The notes below the pieces were generated by a model. That model was not told the origin of the DNA. It saw only the letters and a program-made list of their open reading frames with translations, and did not search any database. DNA of 39,550 bases from a virus: the IMG/VR virus record IMGVR_UViG_3300037156_000198, positions 1-39,550 of that record; one strand, given 5' to 3'. Made by a program: the position numbers and the translations under genes. Below are positions 14,842 through 21,612 of the stretch, piece after piece (position 1 is the stretch's first letter; each line of letters begins with the position of its first letter).

Positions 14842-14928
14842 GCTGGGCAAACGTGGCTGCAAACAACCGACGCAAAACTGTGGGCGGATGGTTCGCTAAC
14901 GCAATTGAAGCGGCTCAAAACGCCGCCC
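14788..14928 (+). repeat. Direct repeat, left copy (with two internal deletions)
   Basis: This is a 141-base copy of 15,535-15,734. It covers the 3' end of the 14,425 gene, the ribosome site AAAGGGGAATTAT, and the first codons of the following gene. Compared with the right copy it lacks 10 bases after GCTGGGCAA (between two GGGCAA repeats) and 49 bases between two CGGATG repeats; otherwise the bases match. Confidence 0.9.
14834..14928 (+). pseudogene. Broken 5' copy of the 15,581 gene
   Basis: It starts with the same ATG and ribosome site as the gene at 15,581 (MSKLGK...). The two deletions shift the frame, giving a 22-codon peptide that stops at 14,899. Similarity resumes out of phase (a GWFANAIEAAQNAA stretch in another frame) and ends at 14,928, where the inserted sequence begins. 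A remnant, not a working gene. Confidence 0.8.
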
Positions 14929-15534
14929 CCTTGAAGTGCGGCAAAACTTGGAGAAATAACATGGCGGAATATTACAAACGAAACTCAGCTTGGGCAAAAC
15001 CAGCACAATCTTATCAGACACCACTCAGCCAAGAAAATGAAATTAGGTTTAATAATTGGCTCAAACAAAACAGCCAAAGAGTAGGGGAATTTAACCCAGC
15101 AAACCCGCAAGAAGATTACGATATGCGCGGATGGTGGCTGAAAAATAACGGTGCTGCTGCGCCGGACGGGCATTTTCCAGATACCTATAAAACCCCATAT
15201 CATGAGACATTTAGCAATGAATCTCAGTACGCCACACCCAACGCCCCGGCATGGAAACAGATAAACAACAGATGGAATCTGATTGATGGCGCGGGGAACA
15301 TCCTAAAAACGGAATGAGGCGTTTTGACATTGCATTTGTGGGGCGCAAAGTGGCTGTCGAAATTGACGGCGGGAATCGCATGGCGGTAGCCGACAAGAAT
15401 GGGAATGCCGTGGCAATTGGCAGGCACACAAAAGATGCGGATTACGAGAAGATCAATGCTGCGCAAGAATTGTACTGGCGCGTTCTAAGATTCAGCCCTG
15501 CAATGGTTAAATCTGGAGCAGCTATACGCACGAT
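14929..15534 (+). mobile_element. 606-base insert with endonuclease and structural-type gene
   Basis: This sequence is bounded by the direct repeats at 14,788-14,928 and 15,535-15,734. It is visibly richer in A and T (runs such as AAACAAAACAG) than the GC-rich neighbours and holds two genes overlapping by 4 bases. No transposase or terminal inverted repeats are seen. The simplest reading is transfer by homologous ends from a related phage, driven by the endonuclease, leaving the target junction duplicated. Confidence 0.6.
14961..15317 (+). CDS. Phage structural-type conserved protein (insert cargo)
   Basis: A 118-residue protein starting at ATG 14,961 behind GGAGA. Its YDMRGWW, HFPDTYKTPYHETFSNES and closing NRWNLIDGAGNIL segments match a small protein family widespread in short-tailed phages, usually beside structural genes; its role is unknown. 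An in-frame GTG at 14,853 would add 36 residues but they come from the decayed repeat, so the later start is chosen. Codon use (many AAA, CAA, AAT) differs from neighbouring genes, which supports recent arrival. It overlaps the endonuclease ATG by 4 bases. Its presence in the early arm is odd. Confidence 0.75.
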   Translation: MAEYYKRNSAWAKPAQSYQTPLSQENEIRFNNWLKQNSQRVGEFNPANPQEDYDMRGWWLKNNGAAAPDGHFPDTYKTPYHETFSNESQYATPNAPAWKQINNRWNLIDGAGNILKTE

Positions 15535-16159
15535 TGGACGCGTGCGGCGGTTTCCGCACATATTGAAAAGGGGAATTATAATGAGTAAGCTGGGCAAGGA
15601 TGGGCAAACGTGGCTGCAAACAACCGACGCAAAACTGTGGGCGGATGAATTCTGCAAGAGGAACAGCGCGGCGGATCACGGAACGATGATCGGATGGTTC
15701 GCTAACGCAATTGAAGCGGCTCAAAACGCCGCCCGTCGGGAAGCCGAGCACGTCAAGGAGAAGGAGGAAACCATAAAGAAGTCGGTCGACGCGAGGAAAT
15801 CTTTACCCGACGGATTTTATTGGCTGGAGTCCTCGAAAGCCTCCGAAGACGCGGGCTTGGTCAAGCTGTACACTTCGTTAGGAGGGGTGAGGGGCGTGGG
15901 CTTTGGGGTATGGGACGGCGGAGTATTTATGCCGCTTTCCGAGGTGTCGATTGACTCCGTTTTTAACCGAGTAATACACTTGTTCTGCGAAGGGGCGGGG
16001 GGTAAGCCGAGCGGGTGTCCACACTGCGGCGCGGTAGAGATAGATTCCCCTATGCCGCGTACTCTCTACGAATGTGGGTCAACGGATTACGACCGCGTAC
16101 CGGGCACTTTCGCTCAATCCGATGAGTGCCGACTCCGCCCTCCCGTTCCCCGCCACTAA
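15314..16159 (+). CDS. PD-(D/E)XK endonuclease read through into downstream gene
   Basis: An open frame of 281 residues. Residues 1-~74 resemble small phage endonucleases of the DUF559/Vsr-like PD-(D/E)XK group: RRFDIAF (D5), VAVEIDGG (E16, D18), GRHTK and DYEKINAA, then YWRVLRF. Residues ~75-89 come from translating the direct repeat in a frame it was not made for. From Met90 on, the sequence is the gene that starts naturally at 15,581. The endonuclease has lost its own stop codon, so the insertion probably joined at its 3' end. Whether the fusion product is active, or most protein comes from the internal start, cannot be told. Confidence 0.65.
   Translation: MRRFDIAFVGRKVAVEIDGGNRMAVADKNGNAVAIGRHTKDADYEKINAAQELYWRVLRFSPAMVKSGAAIRTIGRVRRFPHILKRGIIMSKLGKDGQTWLQTTDAKLWADEFCKRNSAADHGTMIGWFANAIEAAQNAARREAEHVKEKEETIKKSVDARKSLPDGFYWLESSKASEDAGLVKLYTSLGGVRGVGFGVWDGGVFMPLSEVSIDSVFNRVIHLFCEGAGGKPSGCPHCGAVEIDSPMPRTLYECGSTDYDRVPGTFAQSDECRLRPPVPRH
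15535..15734 (+). repeat. Direct repeat, right copy (intact)
   Basis: Intact 200-base counterpart of 14,788-14,928. Its first 46 bases were once the end of the 14,425 gene and now are read as endonuclease tail; the rest is the working 5' part of the gene at 15,581. Confidence 0.9.
15581..16159 (+). CDS. Phage protein with C-terminal zinc-binding cysteines
   Basis: A 192-residue protein, the native form starting at ATG 15,581 behind AAAGGGGAATTAT. The N-terminal TDAKLWADEFCKR ... GWFANAIEAA pattern is common in small phage proteins of unknown function and is helical. A charged helix (AARREAEHVKEKEETIKK) leads to a domain with GFYWLESS and FGVWDGG. CPHCG (C146, C149) plus C165 and C183 could bind zinc. 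The same frame extends upstream into the inserted endonuclease. It is the last gene of the + strand arm and ends one base before the bidirectional terminator. Confidence 0.7.
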   Translation: MSKLGKDGQTWLQTTDAKLWADEFCKRNSAADHGTMIGWFANAIEAAQNAARREAEHVKEKEETIKKSVDARKSLPDGFYWLESSKASEDAGLVKLYTSLGGVRGVGFGVWDGGVFMPLSEVSIDSVFNRVIHLFCEGAGGKPSGCPHCGAVEIDSPMPRTLYECGSTDYDRVPGTFAQSDECRLRPPVPRH

Positions 16160-16201
16160 GGTAAAAACGCCCCGCTTCGTAAGTTGCGGGGCGTTTTTAC
16201 C
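16160..16201. terminator. Bidirectional intrinsic terminator between convergent arms
   Basis: GGTAAAAACGCCCCGC (16,160-16,175) and GCGGGGCGTTTTTACC (16,186-16,201) are perfect 16-base complements around a 10-base loop. The GC-rich stem has a T5 run on the right for + strand messages and, by symmetry, one for - strand messages. It ends both the early arm and the late operon. Confidence 0.95.
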
Positions 16202-16250
16202 GAGGCATTGAGTCTCTACACTCGCCACTCCGGCTACCTAGGAGGCAACT

Positions 16251-16589
16251 TTATGCCGCAGAACCGGGGGCTACGCCAGTATCTGCGGTTTTCACCACGC
16301 TAGCCGCGTCCGCATACAGCGCCTTCGCCACACCTAACGCACCCGCGATCTGCGGCATAGCGGCGTTGAACGCGGCCAAGTGCTCGTCAGGTACGCCCGC
16401 CGCAAGACCCGGTACAACGGTGTGAACCAATGTGGCCGCTAATTGGGCTTTAGCCGCAACTTTTTCGGCGGATTCGATCCCGCCCGTGGCGTTGGGGAAC
16501 AGTTTTTCGGCCAGAGTCCCGGCAGATTGGAACGCGGATAAAAATAGCTCGGCGTTGGCGAAAAGATTAGTAAGCAGTACGAGATTCAT
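16251..16589 (-). CDS. Small alanine-rich phage protein
   Basis: A 112-residue protein, the last gene of the late operon. The start at 16,589 has AAGGA 7 bases upstream and lies just past the stop of the upstream gene; an open frame reaching 16,646 would overlap it and is not preferred. The sequence has a hydrophobic N-terminal segment (MNLVLLTNLFANAELFL), then an amphipathic Ala/Val-rich helix region. It resembles small helical proteins found near lysis genes, but no function can be named. Confidence 0.6.
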   Translation of the reverse strand: MNLVLLTNLFANAELFLSAFQSAGTLAEKLFPNATGGIESAEKVAAKAQLAATLVHTVVPGLAAGVPDEHLAAFNAAMPQIAGALGVAKALYADAASVVKTADTGVAPGSAA

Positions 16590-16599
16590 GTCAGAGTCC

Positions 16600-17112
16600 T
16601 TATTCGGTTGTTGCTGCGGTATTTCCACCGGCGGTCGCAGCGTCACTGCCGGTGGGGGTGAGAGAGGCAGGCTCCTCGGCTACGGAAGGCGGGATTGACC
16701 CGGAGTTCCCCGCCATGCTGTCCGACCCATACGACCACATCATGATCGCCCCGTACAACGTGGCGAACGGGGCGAGGTTGAAGACGTTGAGACTGGTTAA
16801 CGCCCCCCAGAGCATGTCATCTGACATCCCCGAAAACCCCCCAGCTTTAATAATCCCGGTAAACCCCACCACGATCCCCGATAGCGTGCCGAACGAAGAC
16901 CCGATGTTAGTAAACCAGTGATTGTAAAACGATGAGGTGCCTCCCCCGCGACCGTATACTTTCAGGAAGTGAAAGTATGTTCCGATGACCGCCACGAAAA
17001 CCGCGAGCGCGAAGATGCCCACGTTATGGATCTGGGGGTCGGGTGTTTCGGTGGCGGCGAAGACCCACAAGGGGCTTAAAACCATTACGAGCAAGATGAT
17101 TAATTTTTTCAT
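16600..17112 (-). CDS. Exported or membrane protein with signal peptide
   Basis: A 170-residue protein. The first 20 residues (MKKLIILLVMVLSPLWVFA) form a classic Sec signal peptide with an alanine-rich cleavage point. A hydrophobic span (VGIFALAVFVAVIGTYFHFL) and two weaker ones near LSGIVVGFTGIIKAG and FATLYGAIMMWSYG suggest an integral membrane protein. The C-terminal 40 residues are Ser/Ala/Thr-rich and probably extended. It lies next to endolysin and holin, so a part in host envelope disruption is likely but unproven; it could also alter the envelope to block superinfection. Confidence 0.65.
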   Translation of the reverse strand: MKKLIILLVMVLSPLWVFAATETPDPQIHNVGIFALAVFVAVIGTYFHFLKVYGRGGGTSSFYNHWFTNIGSSFGTLSGIVVGFTGIIKAGGFSGMSDDMLWGALTSLNVFNLAPFATLYGAIMMWSYGSDSMAGNSGSIPPSVAEEPASLTPTGSDAATAGGNTAATTE

Positions 17113-17115
17113 GTT

Positions 17116-17529
17116 TTATCCTATAAAGTCGGCGGCTTGAAAGTGCGCCATTTCGCGTAAATGCCCCGTCCAACGACCTGACCACTTGAGTCCGACAGAT
17201 TCGCCGCACAACCCCACGAGTTCCCACAGCTTCGCGTTCTCGGGGTCAGCGCACGACCACACGGGTTTCCCGTCACGCATCGGGCAGCAGTCATACCCGA
17301 CTGCGAGGCCGTCGGCCTGCGGGTTGTGCGCGGATTGCCCTGGCTTCGCGTTAGTGACAATTGCGCCGGGGGTCGTGCGCCCCGTGGCGTACAGTGCCGC
17401 CTGTTCCGCGTTGCTGCGCAGCGTGCAGTAGACCAGAAGGGGGAAACCCTTGGCGGCGCAAGCCGCTCCGTGCTTCGCGGCCAGCGCGGCGATGTCTGGA
17501 CGTAAATCTGCAAGGCTTCTTGAACTCAT
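17116..17529 (-). CDS. Endolysin, M15-family peptidase
   Basis: A 137-residue peptidoglycan-cleaving enzyme (L-alanyl-D-glutamate or D-Ala-D-Ala type). The zinc site is seen as SAHNPQADGLAVGYD (S66, H68, D80) and HLREMAHFQ (E126, H129). RSNAEQAALYATGRT (38-52) is the family's substrate-side segment. There is no signal peptide, so release depends on the holin directly upstream at 17,539-17,712. AGGAGG before ATG 17,529 indicates strong translation. The extra cysteines (C81, C82, C93, C108) are unusual for the family. Confidence 0.9.
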   Translation of the reverse strand: MSSRSLADLRPDIAALAAKHGAACAAKGFPLLVYCTLRSNAEQAALYATGRTTPGAIVTNAKPGQSAHNPQADGLAVGYDCCPMRDGKPVWSCADPENAKLWELVGLCGESVGLKWSGRWTGHLREMAHFQAADFIG

Positions 17530-17538
17530 AAAACCCTC

Positions 17539-17712
17539 CTATGTTTTACGACGGGCGAGGTAGTCCTGCACGGTCGGTTCCTGCCACAGCCTCACCAGCA
17601 CCCAGATTAGGGTGAAGAACGCGGTGATGTGTGGCAGAGATTCGACTAGCAGCCCCAACATGGCGGACACTACCGCCAGTGTGTCGCCTACGTGTTTTAG
17701 ATGTTCACTCAT
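17539..17712 (-). CDS. Small holin-like membrane protein
   Basis: A 57-residue protein. Two hydrophobic segments (LAVVSAMLGLLVESL and AFFTLIWVLVRLW) are separated by a short turn, and the C terminus is basic (YLARRKT), as in two-helix (class II) holins. It is the gene just before the endolysin, 9 bases away, the usual order of a lysis cassette. It would open the inner membrane so that endolysin reaches the wall. ATG 17,712. Confidence 0.75.
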   Translation of the reverse strand: MSEHLKHVGDTLAVVSAMLGLLVESLPHITAFFTLIWVLVRLWQEPTVQDYLARRKT

Positions 17713-17784
17713 GTCAGTAGGTGATGCAAGTAAAAACCACCGTATCTCCCGCCGTAAAGGTCGCGGCGAGCCCCGTGACCAGGA
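17713..17784 (-). other. Remnant of a second fibre C-terminal domain
   Basis: In the frame next to the upstream fibre gene, the minus strand reads LAATFTAGDTVVFTCITY and stops just before the holin start. This matches the end of the fibre protein itself (ATAWVASDTLLVRCSAF) in spacing: A-x-D-T, two hydrophobics, then C-x-x-aromatic. It has no start codon and looks like the last 18 codons of a lost duplicate domain. Confidence 0.5.
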
Positions 17785-18813
17785 CTAGAACGCCGAGCAA
17801 CGGACGAGCAAGGTGTCGCTCGCGACCCAAGCCGTGGCGGACATCACATCGTTGTACTGGGTGAGCGTGACGGAGGTTGTGGAGTTCGCGGTCTGCGCGG
17901 TGCGGGATACGGCGGTAGAGTGGGTAGTTTGATCTTCTGCTTCGCAGATCCAGCCGTTAGGCGCGGTGGGCAACCCGATCACTCCCGCCGAAGCGGTTCC
18001 ACCCGTGCCGACGTTAACCGTAAAGGCTGAAGTGTTGGTTCCCGCCAGAATCGCCGGGGACGTGCCAAAACCCGAGGAAATAGTCGGAGCCGCTTCGATT
18101 ACCGGGTTTGTACGAATCGTCTGGCGAAGAGTGCCGGTGTTAACGAAGGTCAGGTTACCGTTGAAATACTCCATGCGCCCCGCGATGGGCGTAGACGCAA
18201 ACGCCCCGACAGTGAAGGCCAAAGGGGCGGCGGCGGTCGTCCCTGTCGCCAGGGCCAAAGGGGGGGTGAGAGTTACCGTCGCGTTGCTGATGGTCACGGT
18301 GGCGCTAGGGGTGGTGGAATTAAGCCCGGTCGTCAAGAAATTGATCTGCGTCGGGGCGGAAGAAGTCGTCCAAGTGGCGCGGGCGGTCACATCAATCCCC
18401 GCGCCTTCCACGTATGATGCCCCCGTATAGCCGAAGAAGTCTATCGTCCCAACGATGTCGCCTGACGTTGTGGCGAGTGGCACGGCGGCGGCCCCACGCG
18501 CGTCTTTAAACACGATGCCTGGCCCCGCACTGCCCGTATTACTGGCGTAGTTGAACTCCGCGTTGTACCCCTGCGAGTCTACAGTATTGCTGTACTGCGT
18601 CTGCCCTTGAATCACGAAGGGAGTGATGACCCCCTTGCGGCTGACCGAGCCTATGGCGTTGCCGTAGCTGTCGTAATACCACCCGGCGGGCGCGTAGGAT
18701 GACTGAAATGATCCTGACGGCTGCGGGTCGTTGGGTAAATTCGGAAAAGCGTTTGCGGTAAGACAGATCGCGGCCAGCCCGAAGGATAGTGCGAGAACGA
18801 GTAATTTCTTCAT
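17785..18813 (-). CDS. Fibre-like protein with Sec signal peptide
   Basis: A 342-residue protein. It opens with a signal peptide (MKKLLVLALSFGLAAICLTANA, cut after ANA). The rest is Thr/Ser/Gly-rich, beta-type sequence: a repeat-like region at GDIVGTIDFFGYTG ... ATVTISNATVTLTPP and a C-terminal domain with GWICEAED ... LLVRCSAF, whose cysteines could form a disulfide. The composition fits tail fibre or spike proteins, and it follows the tail fibre gene. The signal peptide is odd because virion parts assemble in the cytoplasm; the protein may instead be exported to the host surface. The start overlaps the 47-residue gene by 4 bases. Confidence 0.7.
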   Translation of the reverse strand: MKKLLVLALSFGLAAICLTANAFPNLPNDPQPSGSFQSSYAPAGWYYDSYGNAIGSVSRKGVITPFVIQGQTQYSNTVDSQGYNAEFNYASNTGSAGPGIVFKDARGAAAVPLATTSGDIVGTIDFFGYTGASYVEGAGIDVTARATWTTSSAPTQINFLTTGLNSTTPSATVTISNATVTLTPPLALATGTTAAAPLAFTVGAFASTPIAGRMEYFNGNLTFVNTGTLRQTIRTNPVIEAAPTISSGFGTSPAILAGTNTSAFTVNVGTGGTASAGVIGLPTAPNGWICEAEDQTTHSTAVSRTAQTANSTTSVTLTQYNDVMSATAWVASDTLLVRCSAF

Positions 18814-18953
18814 GGTGTTGCGTCTCCTAGGTTATATTTCGGGTCAAGCAGTTTTATTTTAACACGTAACAGAATTGCGCGGTTCTCGTCCCCCTCGATT
18901 TTTAGCTCCGAGAGTAGATATTTTATGTGATCGGTTTCGTAGGATGAGATCAT
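18810..18953 (-). CDS. 47-residue protein between fibre genes
   Basis: A short gene, MISSYETDHIKYLL at the start and LLDPKYNLGDATP at the end, charged and probably helical. Its ATG (18,953) overlaps the tail fibre stop by 4 bases and its stop overlaps the next ATG by 4 bases. Coupling at both ends, together with lack of any other gene in this 136-base gap, supports it as real. CTAGGAGA near its end serves as ribosome site of the next gene. Unknown function; fibre chaperones can be this small, but that is only a guess from position. Confidence 0.6.
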   Translation of the reverse strand: MISSYETDHIKYLLSELKIEGDENRAILLRVKIKLLDPKYNLGDATP

Positions 18954-20302
18954 ATTCCGGTGCAGAACATTGTGAACCGAAAATACCATTTATTTTGATC
19001 TAGAGTTCCCCGCCCACCTCCCCCGGTTTTGGACAACACCGACCAAACGTATGTCCCGCCAGTTTCAAGATTATACCCCCCGGAGGTCGCGTTCGCCCAA
19101 AAGGCGGGGGGGGCGGGGAGGAGCGTAATCGCGTCGGTCACAAGTACGCTACTCATCGGGATCACATCCCCTACGGAGTAGCCCAGTTCGGCGGAATTAC
19201 AAACTATGGCAGGGACGAGCAGGTCAGGAATCGCGGGGAAAGTGTGGATGGAGGAATAACCCCCCCCGGCCAGGTACCCCGCAGAAACGCTCCCTAAATT
19301 AAACTGCGCCCGGCGATAAGCAAAGTCGTTGCGCACGTACGCGGCGGTCGCTAGGCTACCGCTGTAGTCCCCTTGAGATGGGGTGACCCCCGTAGACCCT
19401 GCCGCCGCCCAGAGCACCCCCGACGCGCTCCCGTTGAGCGCCACCGCGCCCGTAAACGCCACCGCGCCCGTAAACGTCGCCCCCGTTAGCGGCGCGTAGC
19501 CAGACCCCGATACCGCTAACGGGTTTTCCAGTATCCAGCACGTCCCCGCCGCGTTCCAGCGGACTTCGGCGTAACCGTTCAGGTCACCCGCCGCGAGGGC
19601 CACCACAACGCCTGCAACGTATTTTTTAATAACGATGGCCGTCTGCGCCGTACCACCCAGCGTGGCGAGCAGCGTAGGTGTGGTTGTCGCGTTCGTCGCG
19701 GAGAGTTTAACGACCAGCCGCGCGCCATCGGCGAACCGAAGCAGGGAGAAATTAGGGAAACTCGCGGTGATCGCGTCTGCCGTACCCCCGCCTACCGCGT
19801 ACTGATCGGGGGCGTATAAACTGGCCGCCGAAACTGACGTACCCGCGATCAGATACCCATTAGCCGCCGTGTTTACGCGGAAGGAAGCCGTGCCGCCGGG
19901 GAGGATCGTGGTCGTCCCATTCGCCACGCCTTCGAGCGTGTCCGTCGCTGTGAGCAAAGCAATTGTTACGACTCCGGTTCCCGTATTTTTATAGGTTATG
20001 TGGAATCCCGAAGTCACGCCGCCCGCGTCGGGCAGTTTGGCCGTTAACGTCACAGTACACTCGATTGTGCGTAAATGATCCGCCCCCGTGGCGGTGTTGT
20101 TCGCCGCGATAGTCCGGCCCGTCATGTCCAGCGCATTCATTACCGCCGAGTTCAACGCGGCGAGGGTCGCGACGGGTGGGTCGGTTAACTGAGATTTAAG
20201 CCCCGCCCAAGTGATGGTGTTGGCGTTGCTTACGGAGCCGTCGTCGGGGGGCGGGGTGACGTTGTAGCCCGCAACCACTTGTGTGGTGTATTTCTGACCC
20301 AT
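18950..20302 (-). CDS. Tail fibre protein
   Basis: A 450-residue protein. The N terminus (GQKYTTQVVAGYN) probably binds the tail. After ~170 residues of beta-rich sequence comes a GYAPLTGATFTGAV segment of the type found in trimeric fibre shafts, and a C-terminal receptor-binding-like region (GYNLETGGTYVWSV ... FRFTMFC). The start overlaps the ATP-grasp stop in TAATG. Receptor specificity cannot be read. Confidence 0.75.
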   Translation of the reverse strand: MGQKYTTQVVAGYNVTPPPDDGSVSNANTITWAGLKSQLTDPPVATLAALNSAVMNALDMTGRTIAANNTATGADHLRTIECTVTLTAKLPDAGGVTSGFHITYKNTGTGVVTIALLTATDTLEGVANGTTTILPGGTASFRVNTAANGYLIAGTSVSAASLYAPDQYAVGGGTADAITASFPNFSLLRFADGARLVVKLSATNATTTPTLLATLGGTAQTAIVIKKYVAGVVVALAAGDLNGYAEVRWNAAGTCWILENPLAVSGSGYAPLTGATFTGAVAFTGAVALNGSASGVLWAAAGSTGVTPSQGDYSGSLATAAYVRNDFAYRRAQFNLGSVSAGYLAGGGYSSIHTFPAIPDLLVPAIVCNSAELGYSVGDVIPMSSVLVTDAITLLPAPPAFWANATSGGYNLETGGTYVWSVLSKTGGGGRGTLDQNKWYFRFTMFCTGI

Positions 20303-21612
20303 TATTCAAACTCCATGTCGGTAGCTATGTCGAATTTATGCAGAAAAGGCAATTGGTGCTCCAATTTTTCCCCCACGTCGTCCCGACACATTTTGTTCGG
20401 CAGGACTAAATACTCCGCAATATCATACGCTTTTTTGGTCGCCTCAACAACGGTCTTACCCTTGCCAGAGATGACGCAGGTGTACTCCCCCGCTGTTTCG
20501 ATCTGGCCTTTCCGGTTCTTCCGCACCTCGCAGAAATGGATGTGCTCGGCGTTCTTTTCCGTTACGCCGAATATGACGATCCCCTCCGCCGCGCGGTTGC
20601 GTGCCACGGTGAACGGGAAATTCGGAATCGTCATGACTAGACCGCAGCAAACGTCGGTACTGACTTCCAGCGTATCTTTTCCGTTAACTAGGTCAAGCGC
20701 CCATTGCGCGGGGTCGCCCTTGTGAGTCTCTCGCACTAAGTTCCAGTGTGGCCAGCCCGCCCGACACGTCAATTCGAGGAATCCAAGCGCCCCGGTTTTT
20801 TTATCCATTATGCAGTTTACAGCCACATCGCCCACGTACCCCGCCGAATGCAGGTATTCGGTAAAGGGCGCGAGTAGCTCATCGAATATTCGGGAGTGCT
20901 CGGAATACTGGACTATCGTTCCCGCCTCGCCGCAATTTGGCCCGAAGTTGCGGGATTGTAGTTTTTTATGCTCAAAGCACGTGTTTTTCCACTTCGACCA
21001 CCCGCCGGGGCCGAAGAAACAACTCACCCCGACCTCGATGCCCGGTTTAAACTCTTGCAGGACGACCGCCATGCCGCCTTTGCCCAACGCGACCCATTTT
21101 TCCAATGTGTTCTGGATTTCCTCTTCCGCGTAATCTTCGTTCGAGGGGACGAAAGTTAACGATTTATCCGGGTTGCCTCCGTCGGCGGGCTTGATTACCC
21201 ACATCCCGCCGTTATCCTTGAGGAACTTGCCCGCCGCCACGAGGTTCGGGAATTCGTGGTACGGGATCAATTCTACTCCGTGGCGTTCGAGTAACTTCAT
21301 GGCGAATACTCGATCCAGTTCGAGTTTGCACCCTTGCGTGCCCGACCCGAAAATAGGGAATCCCTGCTCGATCAGTTTATCCCGCTCTTTCATGAGTGCG
21401 GCGTTGCCGGTCGGGAAAATTAAATCCGCCCATTTGAGCCAAGGGTGGTAGTCCGATACCCGGGGAACCATGCCGTCGCCCACGGTTCGGCGTTCGCCGC
21501 CGGGAAAGGAATTTATCCACAGTTTAACTTCGTGCCCGAAAGCTTGGCATTCGAGGGCGTAGTCCAGCCCTTGACCGGATTCGATGTCTATGATGAGGAT
21601 CTTGAGGGTCAC
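20302..21612 (-). CDS. PurD-like ATP-grasp ligase
   Basis: A 436-residue ATP-grasp enzyme. The preATP-grasp domain (KILIIDIESGQGLDYALE) is followed by the ATP-grasp core: KPADGG (K141 onward), LQEFKPGIEVGV (E187), FGPNCGEAG (222-231, like the GPNTGGMG loop of phosphoribosylamine-glycine ligase) and FLELTCRAGWP (E280, R284, Mg2+/ATP side). Such enzymes join a carboxylate to an amine with ATP. PurD makes glycinamide ribotide in purine synthesis, but no other purine gene is here, and the gene sits between internal virion and tail fibre genes. Modification of a virion protein or of DNA bases are alternative roles. GTG start 21,612 overlaps the upstream stop. Confidence 0.8.
   Translation of the reverse strand: MTLKILIIDIESGQGLDYALECQAFGHEVKLWINSFPGGERRTVGDGMVPRVSDYHPWLKWADLIFPTGNAALMKERDKLIEQGFPIFGSGTQGCKLELDRVFAMKLLERHGVELIPYHEFPNLVAAGKFLKDNGGMWVIKPADGGNPDKSLTFVPSNEDYAEEEIQNTLEKWVALGKGGMAVVLQEFKPGIEVGVSCFFGPGGWSKWKNTCFEHKKLQSRNFGPNCGEAGTIVQYSEHSRIFDELLAPFTEYLHSAGYVGDVAVNCIMDKKTGALGFLELTCRAGWPHWNLVRETHKGDPAQWALDLVNGKDTLEVSTDVCCGLVMTIPNFPFTVARNRAAEGIVIFGVTEKNAEHIHFCEVRKNRKGQIETAGEYTCVISGKGKTVVEATKKAYDIAEYLVLPNKMCRDDVGEKLEHQLPFLHKFDIATDMEFE

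Noticed and set aside
16240-16307. AGGAGG followed by an ATG and a 16-codon frame on the + strand, antisense to a late gene end
   Set aside because: It lies beyond the bidirectional terminator, is very short and has no recognisable product.
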